Of a stretch of 50,796 nt of DNA, positions 24,307-32,689 are shown one piece after another. Both the position numbers and the translations under genes were made by a program. Under the pieces are notes generated by a model. That model saw only the letters and a list, made by a program, of their open reading frames with translations. It made no database searches and was not told the origin of the DNA. The number at the start of each line of letters is the position of its first letter. Positions within the stretch are counted from its first letter, which is position 1. This DNA is from JBMOLL01 sp049325415 (GTDB lineage: Bacteria > Bacteroidota > Bacteroidia > Bacteroidales > GCA-2748055), in NCBI GenBank assembly GCA_049325415.1, contig JBMOLL010000095.1, positions 1-50,796 of the forward strand, read 5' to 3'.

Positions 24307-25938
24307 ATGAACAGGGTAAACCTTCTTATCATACCGTTGTTGCTGCTGGCCTTATCAGCCGGATTAAGTTCCTGTACCGACAGGCCCGGCGAATCCTCCC
24401 GTCTGCCCGGGGCCGTTACATTTTCGCCTGAAGAACTGATGGATCGTATCAGGGGAGGATGGGCCGGTCAGACCATTGGAGTGGTCTACGGGGCCCCCGT
24501 GGAATTCAAGTACCAGGGATCACTGATCCCCGATTACCAGAAGATCCCCTGGAACGACGGCTATGTAAAATACTGGTGGGATAAGAAACCGGGCCTTTTC
24601 GATGATGTTTATACCGACCTGAATTTTGTCGGCATCTTTGAAGCCAACGGTCTGGACGTGTCGATCGATACCATAGCCCGCTACTGGGCCGAAACCTCCT
24701 ATCACCTCGCGCACGCCAATCAGGCATCCCGCTATAACATCCTGAACGGTCTCCGGCCGCCTGCAACGGGCTACTGGAAGAACAACCCGCATGCAGACGA
24801 TCTGGATTTCCAGATCGAAGCCGACTTTATCGGGCTCATGGCCCCTGCTATGGTGAACCATGCCACCGATATCGCCGACCGCGTGGGACACATCATGAAC
24901 AGCGGCGACGGCTGGTACGGGGGAGTATATATTTCAGCCCTCTATTCACTGGCTTTTGCCTGCACCGAGGTGAACACCCTGGTGGAAGAAGCCGTGAGAA
25001 CCATTCCTGAAGGCACTCAGTTCAGGGCCTGCATCGACGAGGTCATCCGCTTGCACCGGCAGTACCCCGGCGACTGGAAAACAGCCTGGTTTGAACTGGA
25101 GAAAAAGTGGAACAGGGATGTGGGTTGTCCGAAAGGGGTATACCTTTCCTTCAATATCGATGCGAAGATCAACTCCGCCTATGTAACCCTCGGACTGCTT
25201 TACGGGCAGGGCGATTTTACACGATCGGTGGAGATAGCCACGCGCTGCGGTCAGGATGCCGACTGCAATGCCGCCACGGTAGGCGGGGTGCTGGGCGTCA
25301 TGAACGGTTATTCGGGCATCCCCGCAGTTTGGCTTAAGCCGCTGCAGGAAATCGAGGATCTGCCGTTTGAAGGGACAGGAATGTCGCTTTCCAGGGCCGG
25401 TGAGCTGAGTTACCGGCATGCAACGCAGATGATCCGGAAAGCCGGAGGGAGCGTCGACAGTCTCCAGGTGGTGATCCCGGTGGAGGCCCCCGTCGCAGTG
25501 AAGTTTGAACAGAATTTTGAGAATTGTTACCCGGTTTACCGTGACCGTTTCGATCGATCCTTCACGGATGAACTGAACTATGAATTTGATGGGAACGGAT
25601 TTATCTTTTACGGAAACCTGGTGAAATGCGCGAAAGTGGATAAGTCCTACATCGACCGCGTGGCCAAAAAATACGGTTCAGAGTCCTTTGCACTTGCCGA
25701 GCCCGACGATCCTTATGTCGCAGAGCTCGAGATGTATATCGACGGAAAGCTGGATGAGAAGATCCTTCTCCCCATGAAAAACACTTCCCGGCGGCTTGAG
25801 CCGGCCTGGAAATACAAGCTTGAGGAGGGCGTCCATACGGTCAGACTGCTCTGGTTGAATCCCGATCCTGCCTACGAGATCAGGATCAATGATATCATGA
25901 TCTATTCGGAAAAGAAACCGGAAATTAACCTGCCCTAA
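24307..25938 (+). CDS. ADP-ribosylglycohydrolase-fold lipoprotein
   Basis: The 543-residue product starts at ATG 24307 with a lipoprotein signal (MNRVNLLIIPLLLLALSAGL then SSC). An in-frame upstream GTG at 24271 overlaps the previous gene and would bury this signal. The catalytic-type domain (about 40-400) has MDRIRGGWAGQTIGVVYGAP, a modified metal motif LFDDVYTDLNF and CGQDADCNAATVGGVLGVMN. A C-terminal beta-rich domain (about 410-540) is shared with the next paralogue and may bind substrate. Relative to the upstream paralogue, two of the clustered aspartates have become Val and Tyr. It is probably tethered to the outer membrane and works with the SusCD pair. Confidence 0.87.
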   Translation: MNRVNLLIIPLLLLALSAGLSSCTDRPGESSRLPGAVTFSPEELMDRIRGGWAGQTIGVVYGAPVEFKYQGSLIPDYQKIPWNDGYVKYWWDKKPGLFDDVYTDLNFVGIFEANGLDVSIDTIARYWAETSYHLAHANQASRYNILNGLRPPATGYWKNNPHADDLDFQIEADFIGLMAPAMVNHATDIADRVGHIMNSGDGWYGGVYISALYSLAFACTEVNTLVEEAVRTIPEGTQFRACIDEVIRLHRQYPGDWKTAWFELEKKWNRDVGCPKGVYLSFNIDAKINSAYVTLGLLYGQGDFTRSVEIATRCGQDADCNAATVGGVLGVMNGYSGIPAVWLKPLQEIEDLPFEGTGMSLSRAGELSYRHATQMIRKAGGSVDSLQVVIPVEAPVAVKFEQNFENCYPVYRDRFDRSFTDELNYEFDGNGFIFYGNLVKCAKVDKSYIDRVAKKYGSESFALAEPDDPYVAELEMYIDGKLDEKILLPMKNTSRRLEPAWKYKLEEGVHTVRLLWLNPDPAYEIRINDIMIYSEKKPEINLP

Positions 25939-25949
25939 AACCAACGGAA

Positions 25950-27509
25950 ATGAAAGCCATTACCCGCTACCTGCTGCTTCTGCTGATCCCGTTCCTGACC
26001 GCCTGTGACGGACAGAACAACGCCGGTCGTGCAACCGGAGGAAAGGCCGTACTCACGGAAAATGTGCTGAAGGATAAGATCCGCGGGGGATGGGCCGGTC
26101 AGACTATCGGCTGTACCTTCGGCGGTCCGACCGAATTTAAGTTCAAGGGAACAATGATACAGGATTACCAGTCGATGACCTGGTACGATGATTACATCAG
26201 GGAGATCTTTGAACAGGACCCCGGACTGTACGATGACGTATACATGGACCTTACCTTTGTTGAGGTGATCGAAAGGCTTGGGCCCGCTGCCCCGGCCGAC
26301 TCCTTTGCTTTATCGTTCGCACACGACGACTACAAGCTCTGGCATGCCAACCAGGCAGCCCGCTATAATATTCTCCACGGGATTATGCCCCCGGCTTCGG
26401 GTTACTGGATGAACAATCCTCATGCCGATGACATTGATTTCCAGATCGAAGCCGACTTTGCCGGGATGATGTGCCCCGGGATGATCAACACCGCTGCGGA
26501 GATTTGCGACCGCACCGGGCATATCATGAACTATGGCGACGGCTGGTACGGCGGGGTGTTTATGGCAGGGATGTACGCCACGGCCTTTGTTTCCGACGAT
26601 ATGGATCACATTATTGCCGAGGGACTGCGACCCATCCCGGAGGAAAGCCGCTTCTATGCCGCCATCAGTGATGTCATCAAATGGCACATGGAGTATCCCG
26701 ACGACTGGAAAAAATGCTGGTTTGAGTTCGAGAAAAAGCATACCTCGGAAAAAGGCTGCCCCGAAGGGGTCTTCAACGCCTTCAATATCGATGCCTCTGT
26801 CAATGCGGCCTACGTAGTGATCGGGTTGCTCTATGGTAACAAAGACTTTTTTAAAACGATGGATATTGCCACCCGCTGCGGACAGGATTCCGATTGTAAC
26901 CCGGCCACGGCAGCAGGGATCCTCGGGGTAATCCTGGGCTATGAGAAGATTCCCGCCTTCTGGAAACCGGCACTGGAGAAAGTGGAGGACCTGCCTTTCC
27001 CTTACACGGGGATCACACTGAACCAGGTGTATGCGCTGAGCTATAAACATGCCCTGGGTGAAATACTCGCCAATGGCGGAGAACAGCGGGGCGACAGTAT
27101 TTTTATTGCCGTGCAGGAACCCGAAACGCTGAGGCTGGAACAGTCCTTCGAAGAGATGTACCCCGTTAAGGAACTCCTGGTCAGAAAAGACATGCTGAGT
27201 GAAAGTATCAGGATTCCCTTCACGGGCAACGGCATCGTGGTGCTGGGTAATGTAAAGAGCCGCTGCGAAATCCCCACGAGCGATTTTGTGGCCCTGCTCG
27301 ATGTCTATATCGACGGAGAATTTACTGAACAGGTGGAGATGCCCTACGATTATATTGTAAGGAAATACGACATCTATCACAAGTATATGCTGGACAACGG
27401 AGAGCACGATCTGGAGATCCGCTGGGTCAACCAGGATCCCGATTACCGGATATATTTTAAATCGTATGTGGTTTATGCGGATAAACCCCTCGAACCAATG
27501 AATTTTTAA
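25950..27509 (+). CDS. ADP-ribosylglycohydrolase-fold lipoprotein, second lipidated paralogue
   Basis: A 519-residue lipoprotein (signal MKAITRYLLLLLIPFLTAC) closely similar to its upstream neighbour. Matching segments are LKDKIRGGWAGQTIGCTFGG, MNNPHADDIDFQIEADFAGM, DGWYGGVFMAGMYATAF and CGQDSDCNPATAAGILGVIL. The N-terminal metal motif reads LYDDVYMDLTF, so the conserved Thr that normally helps bind metal is Met here, while the C-terminal Asp pair is kept. The C-terminal beta-rich domain (NGEHDLEIRWVNQDPDYRIY) is also shared. It arose by tandem duplication and may have altered substrate specificity or metal dependence. Gap to the next gene is 6 bases. Confidence 0.86.
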   Translation: MKAITRYLLLLLIPFLTACDGQNNAGRATGGKAVLTENVLKDKIRGGWAGQTIGCTFGGPTEFKFKGTMIQDYQSMTWYDDYIREIFEQDPGLYDDVYMDLTFVEVIERLGPAAPADSFALSFAHDDYKLWHANQAARYNILHGIMPPASGYWMNNPHADDIDFQIEADFAGMMCPGMINTAAEICDRTGHIMNYGDGWYGGVFMAGMYATAFVSDDMDHIIAEGLRPIPEESRFYAAISDVIKWHMEYPDDWKKCWFEFEKKHTSEKGCPEGVFNAFNIDASVNAAYVVIGLLYGNKDFFKTMDIATRCGQDSDCNPATAAGILGVILGYEKIPAFWKPALEKVEDLPFPYTGITLNQVYALSYKHALGEILANGGEQRGDSIFIAVQEPETLRLEQSFEEMYPVKELLVRKDMLSESIRIPFTGNGIVVLGNVKSRCEIPTSDFVALLDVYIDGEFTEQVEMPYDYIVRKYDIYHKYMLDNGEHDLEIRWVNQDPDYRIYFKSYVVYADKPLEPMNF

Positions 27510-27515
27510 GGTCGG

Positions 27516-29114
27516 ATGAGCAGGTACCTTTCAATCGGAAAAAGAGAGTTGATCGTGACCTTGGTCATGGTCCTCAGCTCCTTTTGTTTTTTCTCCTGTG
27601 AGAAAACGCAGGAGGAACCGTTTGAACGGTTGCTCGAGGACCAGGTGATCCATAGCGGAATATTCTCTTCGGAGATCAAATATGCAGTGCTCCTTCCGGA
27701 GGATTACGACAGCACGGAAGAATCCTACCCGGTGGTTTATCTGCTGCACGGCTATGGCGACGACCAGACAGCCTGGTACAAATACGGACTTATCCGGTAT
27801 TATTCCGATCTCTATGCAGCGGATAATGTACCGATGATCTTCGTCATGCCCCAGGGCTTCAACTCCTATTACGTGAACCGGTCAAGCGGGAACCTCCGCT
27901 ACATGGACTTCTTTACGCAGGAACTGGTACCTGAGATCGATTCACTTTTCCGTACCCGGAAAGAAGCCTCCCAGCGGGCTGTAATGGGTTATTCGATGGG
28001 CGGTTACGGGGCCCTCATCCTAACGGCAAAAAATCCCGGCCTGTTCGGGATCAGTGTACCGCTCAGCATGTCGTTCCGTACGGATGAGCAGTACATGACC
28101 GAACCACAGGAAGTATTTGATATTCAGTGGGCTTTGATTTTCGGAGGGCTTCATGCCACCGGGGCCGAAAGGCTTACCGGTTATTTTCTGGAATATAGTC
28201 CCTTCCACTTCTTCGATACAGAGGATGTTTCCGCCTATACCGGTATCCGGATGTTCATGGACTGCGGTGACGATGAGGAACAGCTTTCTGTCACGGCCGG
28301 CGCCCTTCATAACCTGATGATGGAGCGCAGGATCCCGCACGAGTTCAGGGTCAGAAATGGCGGACACTCCTGGGATTACTGGAAACGGGCACTGCCCGAA
28401 GCACTGCATTTCATCAGCTGCGGTTTTGAGGGGACAGCGTATCCCGAAGAACCTGAAGTCACCGGCACGGGTGAGGGGATCCCGGAAGGGAGCCTGGACT
28501 TGTTTACAGCCGGAGAGAACGGTCGGACGGTGGCAGTGTTGCGCCCGGAGACCTACGACGAGGGAACAGGCGAGTACCCGGTGATCTGGTATTTCAGTTC
28601 GGGATCAGTTGAACCCGGCAGTGAGAATGCACTTAAAACACTTTCATACCTTCATAAAGCCATGCAGGAAAACACGATCCCGCATGCCCTGCTTGTGGAG
28701 ATCCCGGAAGGCAGCAGTGCGCCGGATTCCCTGGAACTGGCCACTCTCATGGTGGAGCTTGAGGCCCGCTACCGTGTCCTGCCCGGAAACGAAGGAAAAG
28801 TATTACTTGGCCATGGTGAGGGAGCAGCCAGTATAGCCGCTCTGGCAGGCGGATTTACCGATCGGGTCAATGCCTGTTTTCTTTTTGGAGCAGCGCTCAC
28901 GGGAGGGGAAGAACCGGCTGAGGATATCTTTTATTATGTGGATTATACGGATAAAAGCCCCGTCTTTTCCGGGAACTATGCCTTTTACCTGAAACTTCGG
29001 GAAAGCGGTACGGCACACGAATACCGTGTCAGGCAGGGCTCCGAACCGTTTCAGGCATTCATCAACGGTCTGGATGGGTCCATAAGCTATCTCTCCAGAA
29101 GACTTAAAAGTTAA
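27516..29114 (+). CDS. Esterase lipoprotein with a degenerate second esterase domain
   Basis: This 532-residue lipoprotein (lipobox FFSC at Cys28) holds an FrmB/esterase-D-like alpha/beta hydrolase (about 45-305): YPVVYLLHGYGDDQTAW, nucleophile Ser160 in MGYSMGGYGAL, acid in DCGDDEEQL and His284 in NGGHSWDYW. Residues about 325-530 look like a second copy of the fold (YPVIWYF, HEYRVRQGSEPFQAF), but the nucleophile elbow is GHGEG with Gly434 for Ser, and the His position is Glu. That half is probably non-catalytic and perhaps substrate-binding. The enzyme likely removes acyl groups from the substrate of this locus. The next gene has the same architecture. Confidence 0.85.
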   Translation: MSRYLSIGKRELIVTLVMVLSSFCFFSCEKTQEEPFERLLEDQVIHSGIFSSEIKYAVLLPEDYDSTEESYPVVYLLHGYGDDQTAWYKYGLIRYYSDLYAADNVPMIFVMPQGFNSYYVNRSSGNLRYMDFFTQELVPEIDSLFRTRKEASQRAVMGYSMGGYGALILTAKNPGLFGISVPLSMSFRTDEQYMTEPQEVFDIQWALIFGGLHATGAERLTGYFLEYSPFHFFDTEDVSAYTGIRMFMDCGDDEEQLSVTAGALHNLMMERRIPHEFRVRNGGHSWDYWKRALPEALHFISCGFEGTAYPEEPEVTGTGEGIPEGSLDLFTAGENGRTVAVLRPETYDEGTGEYPVIWYFSSGSVEPGSENALKTLSYLHKAMQENTIPHALLVEIPEGSSAPDSLELATLMVELEARYRVLPGNEGKVLLGHGEGAASIAALAGGFTDRVNACFLFGAALTGGEEPAEDIFYYVDYTDKSPVFSGNYAFYLKLRESGTAHEYRVRQGSEPFQAFINGLDGSISYLSRRLKS

Positions 29115-29118
29115 TAGG

Positions 29119-30681
29119 ATGAAACGACTGATATTCATAGTGCTTATTCTTCTTCTCCGGCTGGATCTATATCCGGCCGACGGGAAAATAAGAATTTTTG
29201 AAAGCCTGTCGTTCCACAGCGAAATCCTCGGGCAGGAGCTCAGGTTCTCCGTTTGCCTGCCGGAGGATTACTATACCTCAAAAACTTCCTACCCGGTAGT
29301 CTACCTCCTGCACGGTCTGGGCGATGACGAAAGCTCCTGGCTCGAGTACGGCCGCATCAGCCAGATGGCCGACAGGCTCACGGAGGAAGGGGAGACCGTA
29401 CCGATGATCTTTGTGATGCCCCAGGGCTTTCGCTGCTATTACTCGAATGACGAAGAAGGAAAATTCCGCTACCAGGATATGTTTACAGAGGAGCTGATCC
29501 CTTATATCGACCGGCATTACCGTACCATTCCCGACCGCCGGCACCGGGCTACCGCCGGTTATTCAATGGGAGGTTTCGGAGCGCTCATCCTTCCCCTCCG
29601 GCATCCCGACCTGATTGCCACCTGTGTGGCCCTGAGTATTTCCATCCGCACCGACGCACAGTATATGGAAGAGTATGCACCGGAATGGGACAAACAGTGG
29701 GGAAGTATATTCGGCGGTGCAGAAAAAACCGGAATCGACAGAATAACTGAATATTATAAGGAAAACTGTCCTTTTCACCTCTTTCTGAAGGAGGACCTGA
29801 CACCCTACAAGGACCTGAATATCTTTATCGATAACGGCGACGACGAGCAGACCCTTTGCAGAAGCAATGAAGAGTTGCACATCCTCATGAGGGACCGCGG
29901 GATACCTCATGAATTCAGGGTGAGAAACGGGGGGCATGAATTTTCCTACTGGCGCGATGCCATGGTAAACGGACTCCGGTACATCAGTGATGCTTTTTCC
30001 GGACTGCCCTACAGGGGCGACCTGCAGGAATCAACCGGAATTCATAAGCGGGGCCCGGCAGTAACGAAGAAGATGCAGGTGGAGGGGCTGGATTGTACTG
30101 TTGTTCTCCCGGAGGAATATTCGCAGACCGACAGGAAGTACCCTGTGATCTATCTGGCCGGCAGCTATGGAAAGGAAGGGATGGAACGGATCGGGGCCCT
30201 GACCCGGCAGATGACGGCGGACGGGGATCTGCCTCCGCTGATCATGGTCTTCCTGCCCGATCCTGACGCACTGAATCGTTCATCGCTTTTTGAGTCCATG
30301 GAAAAGGAACTCAGGATACGGGAAGGATTCCGCTTCCGCTCGGTAATCGGATCAGAGGAAGGTGGAAGTTCCGCGCTGAAGCTTGGTCTTCTGCCCGGTA
30401 CGGTATCCTCCTGCATCCTTTTAAATGCCCGGCTGCCTGAAGGCGTGACGGAAAAGGCTCTTTCCGGACTGGATACACACTCACTGGAGCGTACCTGGTA
30501 TTACGTGGCCATGCCCGAAAACTCCCCGGCTTACAGGGAGAACGGCATGCTGCATATGGCTTTCCGCGACAGGCAGATCTACCATGAGTACCGGGTGAGC
30601 GAAGGTGAAGGGGGGGAGGACTGGATGCTGGCCCGGCTGCCGCAGGCCCTGTTGTTTATCGCGAAAAAATTTCATAATTGA
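29119..30681 (+). CDS. Exported esterase with a degenerate second esterase domain
   Basis: A 520-residue paralogue of the preceding gene, with a cleavable signal peptide (MKRLIFIVLILLLRLDLYPA) and no lipobox. The N-terminal hydrolase (about 25-290) has YPVVYLLHGLGDDESSW, nucleophile Ser149 in AGYSMGGFGAL and the His of NGGHEFSYW. The C-terminal half (about 310-518) repeats the fold (KYPVIYLAG, HEYRVSEGEGGEDW) but has GSEEG where GxSxG is expected and no His in the last motif. The pair offers one membrane-attached and one periplasmic or secreted esterase. The preceding gene ends 4 bases upstream, so both are in one transcript. Confidence 0.85.
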   Translation: MKRLIFIVLILLLRLDLYPADGKIRIFESLSFHSEILGQELRFSVCLPEDYYTSKTSYPVVYLLHGLGDDESSWLEYGRISQMADRLTEEGETVPMIFVMPQGFRCYYSNDEEGKFRYQDMFTEELIPYIDRHYRTIPDRRHRATAGYSMGGFGALILPLRHPDLIATCVALSISIRTDAQYMEEYAPEWDKQWGSIFGGAEKTGIDRITEYYKENCPFHLFLKEDLTPYKDLNIFIDNGDDEQTLCRSNEELHILMRDRGIPHEFRVRNGGHEFSYWRDAMVNGLRYISDAFSGLPYRGDLQESTGIHKRGPAVTKKMQVEGLDCTVVLPEEYSQTDRKYPVIYLAGSYGKEGMERIGALTRQMTADGDLPPLIMVFLPDPDALNRSSLFESMEKELRIREGFRFRSVIGSEEGGSSALKLGLLPGTVSSCILLNARLPEGVTEKALSGLDTHSLERTWYYVAMPENSPAYRENGMLHMAFRDRQIYHEYRVSEGEGGEDWMLARLPQALLFIAKKFHN

Positions 30682-30710
30682 CTGATTATTAACTAAAAAC
30701 CTGAAAACAA

Positions 30711-31718
30711 ATGTTTATCGTTCAAAACTATTCTCTTGCGGTTGTCCTCTGCATAGTGACGATGCTCTGCTGGGGATCGTGGGGGAATACACAGAAACTG
30801 GCGGCCAGGAGCTGGCGCTATGAATTGTTTTACTGGGACTATGTCCTGGGTATAGTTCTTTTCAGTATTCTCCTGGGTTTTACACTGGGGAGCATCGGGG
30901 AGCAGGGCCGCAGCTTTATGGAAGACCTGTTCCAGGTTGAAGGGAAGAACTTCTGGAGTGCATTTGCAGGAGGTGTGGTTTTTAACGCTTCCAATATCCT
31001 GCTGGCTGCAGCCATTTCGATTTCCGGAATGTCGGTGGCTTTTCCGCTGGGAGTGGGCATGGCGCTTGTTCTCGGTGTGATTATAAACTATATCTCGACA
31101 CCCAAAGGCGACCCGGTTCTGCTCTTTGTTGGGGTTTTAGGTGTGGTGATCGCCATTATTTTCAACGGGATCGCCTCAGGTAAAATGTCAAAGGGAAAAG
31201 AACAGGGAGCCAGCCGGAAAGGACTCTGGATTGCACTGACTGCCGGGATCCTGATGTCGATGTTCTACCGCTTTGTTGCAGCGGCAATGGACCTGAACAA
31301 CTTCGAGGCGCCGGAAGCCGGTAAGGCTACTCCCTACACAGCCTTCTTCATTTTCTCCCTCGGGATCCTTGCCAGCAACTTTCTCTTCAACACCCTGCTG
31401 ATGAAGAAACCCTTTGTCGGGGAACCGGTTGCTTTCAGGGACTATTTCAAGGGAAAAATGTCGACCCATCTCGTCGGGGTTCTCGGGGGAGTGATCTGGG
31501 GTATCGGTACGGCCTTCAGCTATATCGCTGCAGGGAAGGCCGGTGCTGCCATCTCCTACGGACTCGGTCAGGGCGCCACCATGGTGGCTGCATTATGGGG
31601 GGTCTTTATCTGGAAGGAGTTCAGGGGAGCCACGCGACCAGTCAACGTGTTGCTGTTCCTGATGTTCCTGCTTTTTACGGCAGGTCTGTTCCTGATCATC
31701 CTCTCGGGAGGAAATTAA
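30711..31718 (+). CDS. GRP-family sugar permease (RhaT/GlcU-like)
   Basis: The 335-residue product has ten predicted transmembrane segments and the glucose/ribose-porter pattern: an N-terminal CWGSWGNTQKLA, GMSVAFPLGVGMALVLGVI, a central cytoplasmic linker (SGKMSKGKEQGASRKGLW) and a C-terminal GAAISYGLGQGATMVAALWG. It belongs to the drug/metabolite transporter superfamily and should move a monosaccharide across the inner membrane by ion symport. Placed after the exported hydrolases and in the same operon as ribokinase, ribose is the simplest substrate. The Bacteroides ribose-utilisation locus also contains a permease. The gap before it is 29 bases. Confidence 0.87.
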   Translation: MFIVQNYSLAVVLCIVTMLCWGSWGNTQKLAARSWRYELFYWDYVLGIVLFSILLGFTLGSIGEQGRSFMEDLFQVEGKNFWSAFAGGVVFNASNILLAAAISISGMSVAFPLGVGMALVLGVIINYISTPKGDPVLLFVGVLGVVIAIIFNGIASGKMSKGKEQGASRKGLWIALTAGILMSMFYRFVAAAMDLNNFEAPEAGKATPYTAFFIFSLGILASNFLFNTLLMKKPFVGEPVAFRDYFKGKMSTHLVGVLGGVIWGIGTAFSYIAAGKAGAAISYGLGQGATMVAALWGVFIWKEFRGATRPVNVLLFLMFLLFTAGLFLIILSGGN

Positions 31719-31753
31719 TTACGGATCTTTTTTACTAACAAAATAAATACATC

Positions 31754-32545
31754 ATGAAAAATTACTCGAAACTGCTTTTGATTGCCCTGTTAATGGCAGG
31801 CACTTTCACTTCCTGTGACAAAAACAAGGAGGAGGAGGAAAATGAAAACAAAGCGTATCTGATCAAGACCATCGAATTCAATGCCGACTGGCAGGGTGGC
31901 GTATCAGGTTACGAATTCTTCTATGACGCCGACAGCGCTGTGACCGGCTTCGACAGGACCTGGGAAGGTGCCGCCGACGGTGATTTTCTTTACGACTATA
32001 CGGTATCCGGTAAACTGACTGTCACAAAAGACAATGAAGTTTACGGGGAATACGACCTTAACAGCAACGGTTTTGTGACCAAGGAAGACTGGGGTAACGA
32101 CGAATGGGCTGCCTATGAGTATGATGCCAATGGCTTCCTTTCCAAAGTCTATGAGCACTGGGGAGGTGAAGATCACCTGAAATATGAGATGACCATTACC
32201 GATGGCAACATCACCAAAATCACTACCTATGATGATGACGGTGTAACTGCCAAGAAGATCAAGGAATTCGCCTATACGATCGGTGACAACCTGAACAACC
32301 TGCACCAGGCCAATGCCGTGGATTCGGACTGGAAAACAGTTGGTTTCTTCTATGGCAATGCCAGCAAGAAACTGGTTGATCATTTCGACTACTGGGATCC
32401 CCGTGAAAATCCGATCTCGAAAAGCACTTCTTCCTTTGCCTACACTTTCGACACGTTGAACAGGCCGACGGTAGTTACCAAAACGCTTACCGATATGTCA
32501 ACCGAGGTATGGGAGTACACCTATTATGAGATCCCTGCAGAATAA
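31754..32545 (+). CDS. Surface lipoprotein of unknown function (YD-repeat-like)
   Basis: A 263-residue lipoprotein (signal MKNYSKLLLIALLMAGTFTSC) with an acidic linker (KNKEEEENENK) and a beta-rich body. The body has loosely repeated strands of the YEYDANGF, YDLNSNGF, YDDDGVTAKKIKEFAYT and YTFDTLNRPTVVTK kind, reminiscent of RHS/YD repeats and DUF4595-type lipoproteins. Aromatic and acidic residues dominate. It is the last gene of the probable operon, 35 bases after the permease and followed by a hairpin, so it may be an extra substrate-binding surface protein of the ribose-type locus. That role is inferred from position only. Confidence 0.7.
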   Translation: MKNYSKLLLIALLMAGTFTSCDKNKEEEENENKAYLIKTIEFNADWQGGVSGYEFFYDADSAVTGFDRTWEGAADGDFLYDYTVSGKLTVTKDNEVYGEYDLNSNGFVTKEDWGNDEWAAYEYDANGFLSKVYEHWGGEDHLKYEMTITDGNITKITTYDDDGVTAKKIKEFAYTIGDNLNNLHQANAVDSDWKTVGFFYGNASKKLVDHFDYWDPRENPISKSTSSFAYTFDTLNRPTVVTKTLTDMSTEVWEYTYYEIPAE

Positions 32546-32582
32546 CAGATTAAGTTTCAGGTTTTAGTTAGAATCATGCATT

Positions 32583-32629
32583 CAGACGGAGGGGCCGACC
32601 GGCAGCATGCCGGTTGACTCCCCTGTCTG
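32583..32629 (+). terminator. Imperfect long hairpin, likely operon terminator
   Basis: CAGAC (32583-32587) pairs with GTCTG (32625-32629), GGGG with CCCC, and GACCGGCA (32597-32604) with TGCCGGTT (32608-32615). This gives a long, GC-rich, interrupted stem followed by T-rich sequence. It lies 37 bases after the lipoprotein stop, where the ribokinase-SusCD operon is expected to end. Confidence 0.5.
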
Positions 32630-32689
32630 CGTGTATGTATTTTTCATTTTGCCTGTTCTTTCAGCAGGCTTTTCAGACACTGTTCCCGG

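Noticed and set aside
26310..27407. 365-residue minus-strand frame
   Set aside because: Antisense to an ADP-ribosylglycohydrolase gene with conserved motifs; an artefact of codon bias.
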